From Vicingus sp036171675 (GTDB lineage: Bacteria; Bacteroidota; Bacteroidia; Flavobacteriales_E; Vicingaceae), in NCBI GenBank assembly GCA_036171675.1, contig JAVHRO010000121.1:14416-78415 (forward strand): DNA of 64,000 nucleotides. Reading direction: 5' to 3'. Below, one piece after another: positions 62,515 to 64,000 of the stretch (its first letter is position 1; every line of letters begins with the position of its first letter). Position numbers and translations under genes: made by a program. The notes under the pieces were generated by a model. It had not been told where the DNA came from, did no database searches, and saw only the letters and a program-made list of their open reading frames with translations.

Positions 62515-62602
62515 ACAGATTTTCTTTCACAGATTATTTTTTTTTATTTTTCCATGCTTGAAGCGTGGAAATACAATCTGCGTTAATCTGTGAAATCTGT
62601 GG
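62515..62602. repeat. dispersed-type palindromic repeat between lipoprotein and dipeptidase genes
   Basis: Segments of the type ACAGATT, TCACAGATTA on the left (62515-62536) and AATCTGCG, TTAATCTGTG, AATCTGTGG on the right (62575-62602) are partly complementary. The centre is a hairpin CCATGC-TTGAA-GCGTGG (62552-62568). The AATCTGTG unit is repeated in direct orientation three times on the right. No coding frame lies here. Confidence 0.55.
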
Positions 62603-62613
62603 TAAATAAGGTG

Positions 62614-63999
62614 TTATTTTAATTCAGCAAAATATTTGTAAAACAATGGAATGGTTTCGATTCCTTTAAAATAATTAAACACTCCGTAATGTTCGTTAGG
62701 AGAATGTATGGCATCAGAATCCAATCCAAAACCCATTAAAACGGATTTTAAACCCAATTCTTGTTCAAACAAGGCTACAATTGGGATACTTCCACCACTT
62801 CTCGATGGAATTGGTGCTTTTCCAAAGGTTTCTTCCATGGCTTTTTTAGCAGCAACATAGCCTTTAAAATCAATTGGAGTAACGTATGCAGCACCACCAT
62901 GGTGAGGGATTACTTTTACTTTTACCGATTTTGGAGCAATATTTTCAAAATGTTTGGTAAACAATTCGGTGATTTCGCTCGAAATTTGATGAGGAACTAA
63001 TCGCATCGATATTTTAGCAAAGGCTTTTGAAGGAAGAACCGTTTTTGCTCCTTCACCAATGTAACCGCCCCAAATACCATTTACATCCAAGGTAGGACGA
63101 ATAGAAACTCGTTCTAAACTAGTATAACCTTTCTCTCCTTGAACGGCGTTAATATCTAATGACTTAATATATTTCTCATCGGTAATGGGTGCTTTAGCCA
63201 TTTCGGTTCGTTCGGTGGCACTTAATTCTTCTACCTTGTCATAAAATCCAGGAATAGTAATGTGGTTGTTTTCATCGGTTAACGATGCAATCATTTTTGC
63301 CAAAACATTAATTGGATTAGCAACTGCACCACCGTATAAACCAGAGTGTAAATCACGGTTTGGACCAGTAACTTCAACTTCAAGGTAACTTAAACCTCTC
63401 AAGCCTGTGGTTATTGAAGGTACATCGTTGGCAATAATTCCGGTATCAGAAATTACAATGACATCAGCTTTTAGTTTGTTTTTGTTTTGTTTGACAAATG
63501 TTCCCAAATTTACCGAGCCAACTTCCTCTTCGCCTTCAATCATAAACTTTACGTTACATGGCAAAGTATTGGTTTTCATCATTAATTCGAAAGCTTTAAC
63601 GTGCATGTACATCTGTCCTTTATCGTCGCAAGCACCACGTGCAAAAATAGCTCCATCAGGGTGTAAGGTAGTTTTTTTAATTACAGGCTCAAAAGGAGGA
63701 TTGTCCCATAGTTCAATCGGATCAGCTGGCTGCACATCGTAATGCCCGTAAACCAATACTGTTGGAAGTTTTGTGTCGATAATTTTATCAGCATACACAA
63801 TCGGATTTCCGGCAGTTGCACAAATTTCTACATTTTCAGCACCGGCTTCTAGCAATCTTTTTTTAACTTCTTCAGCAGTTTTTATTATCTCATTGTTATA
63901 AGCTGCATAGGCACTTATCGACGGGATTCTTAATAAATCAAACAATTCATTGATAAAACGTTCTTTGTTGTCTTGAATGTAGTTTTTGATGTGATTCAT
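62614..63999 (-). CDS. M20-family dipeptidase
   Basis: 461 residues, ATG at 63999, two bases from the window end, so the gene appears complete. Metal ligands: His and Asp in YGHYDVQPADP, Asp in RGACDDKGQMYMHV, Glu pair in IEGEEEVGSVNLG, Asp in VISDTGI, and His in HSPNEHYGVFN near the C-terminus. The lid-domain His is in RDLHSGLYGGAVANP. This is the CNDP/dipeptidase group that acts on dipeptides or small acylated amino acids. The gene before it (upstream) is not visible. Confidence 0.93.
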   Translation of the reverse strand: MNHIKNYIQDNKERFINELFDLLRIPSISAYAAYNNEIIKTAEEVKKRLLEAGAENVEICATAGNPIVYADKIIDTKLPTVLVYGHYDVQPADPIELWDNPPFEPVIKKTTLHPDGAIFARGACDDKGQMYMHVKAFELMMKTNTLPCNVKFMIEGEEEVGSVNLGTFVKQNKNKLKADVIVISDTGIIANDVPSITTGLRGLSYLEVEVTGPNRDLHSGLYGGAVANPINVLAKMIASLTDENNHITIPGFYDKVEELSATERTEMAKAPITDEKYIKSLDINAVQGEKGYTSLERVSIRPTLDVNGIWGGYIGEGAKTVLPSKAFAKISMRLVPHQISSEITELFTKHFENIAPKSVKVKVIPHHGGAAYVTPIDFKGYVAAKKAMEETFGKAPIPSRSGGSIPIVALFEQELGLKSVLMGFGLDSDAIHSPNEHYGVFNYFKGIETIPLFYKYFAELK

Positions 64000-64000
64000 T

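Overview
This window is chromosomal DNA of an AT-rich member of the Bacteroidota, most likely of the Flavobacteriales. The evidence is consistent: TTG / TAnnTTTG-type promoters, weak Shine-Dalgarno sites, a monomeric isocitrate dehydrogenase, bacillithiol synthesis (BshA), a PorP/SprF protein beside a type IX secretion (type B) substrate, GldL-related sequence, and many secreted proteins with short signal peptides ending in A-Q or S-Q. No phage, plasmid, insertion sequence, integrase, rRNA operon or CRISPR array was seen. Most of the window is ordinary core genome in small operons.

Layout. 1-6439 (+): end of an OmpA-family protein, then rpsF-rpsR-rplI and rimP-nusA-infB. 6487-13856 (-): a DUF6624-like secreted protein; a TonB-dependent receptor under a TPP riboswitch; a probable thiamine uptake operon (YkoF-like protein, PnuC/PnuT-type permease, NadR-like P-loop kinase); monomeric isocitrate dehydrogenase. 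14061-19184 (+): rpmB, a secreted Xaa-Pro aminopeptidase, a small unknown, a DsbD-type reductase and a TauE/SafE permease. 19208-22616 (-): DUF2889 protein, Lnt, proline dehydrogenase. 22712-25095 (+): aroB-aroA. 25092-27398 (-): glutaminase, GAPDH, S20. 27827-32330 (+): TPR-SpoIIE phosphatase and an MMPL/RND exporter. 32394-34718 (-): tRNA-Glu, an unknown protein and proS. 34808-38081 (+): two secreted proteins of unknown function with related N-termini, one very rich in Tyr/Asn/Gly/Trp, and an FadL/OmpP1-like barrel. 38090-39448 (-): a LysM/M23 peptidase and a small membrane protein. 39583-46234 (+): SRPBCC/GyrI-like protein, small secreted protein, CotH-family cell-surface protein coupled to PorP/SprF, and an acyltransferase. 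46238-49036: purE (-), then hpt, adk, obg (+). 49231-53632: bshA (-), a small membrane protein with an Rrf2 regulator and a SLC13 permease (+), mgsA (-). 53946-60250 (-): YyaL and two paralogous Wzi/RemB-like outer-membrane proteins flanking a WecA/MraY-type transferase. 60440-61958 (+): PadR regulator and a membrane protein with two GldL-like hairpins and a GldM-like tail. 62008-63999 (-): LEA-type lipoprotein and an M20 dipeptidase.

The most unusual points are: a Bacteroidota-type palindromic repeat read in frame inside aroA; a second palindromic repeat that supplies the end of yyaL and the start of the next gene; a Wzi-like gene whose signal peptide appears to need a non-ATG/GTG/TTG start; the PadR-controlled GldL/GldM-like protein lacking the motor glutamate; the thiamine locus in which the riboswitch lies before the receptor only and a P-loop kinase takes an unexpected place; and terminator-like hairpins inside or in front of the rimP-nusA-infB operon. 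All functional calls are made by reading motifs; no database search was run.
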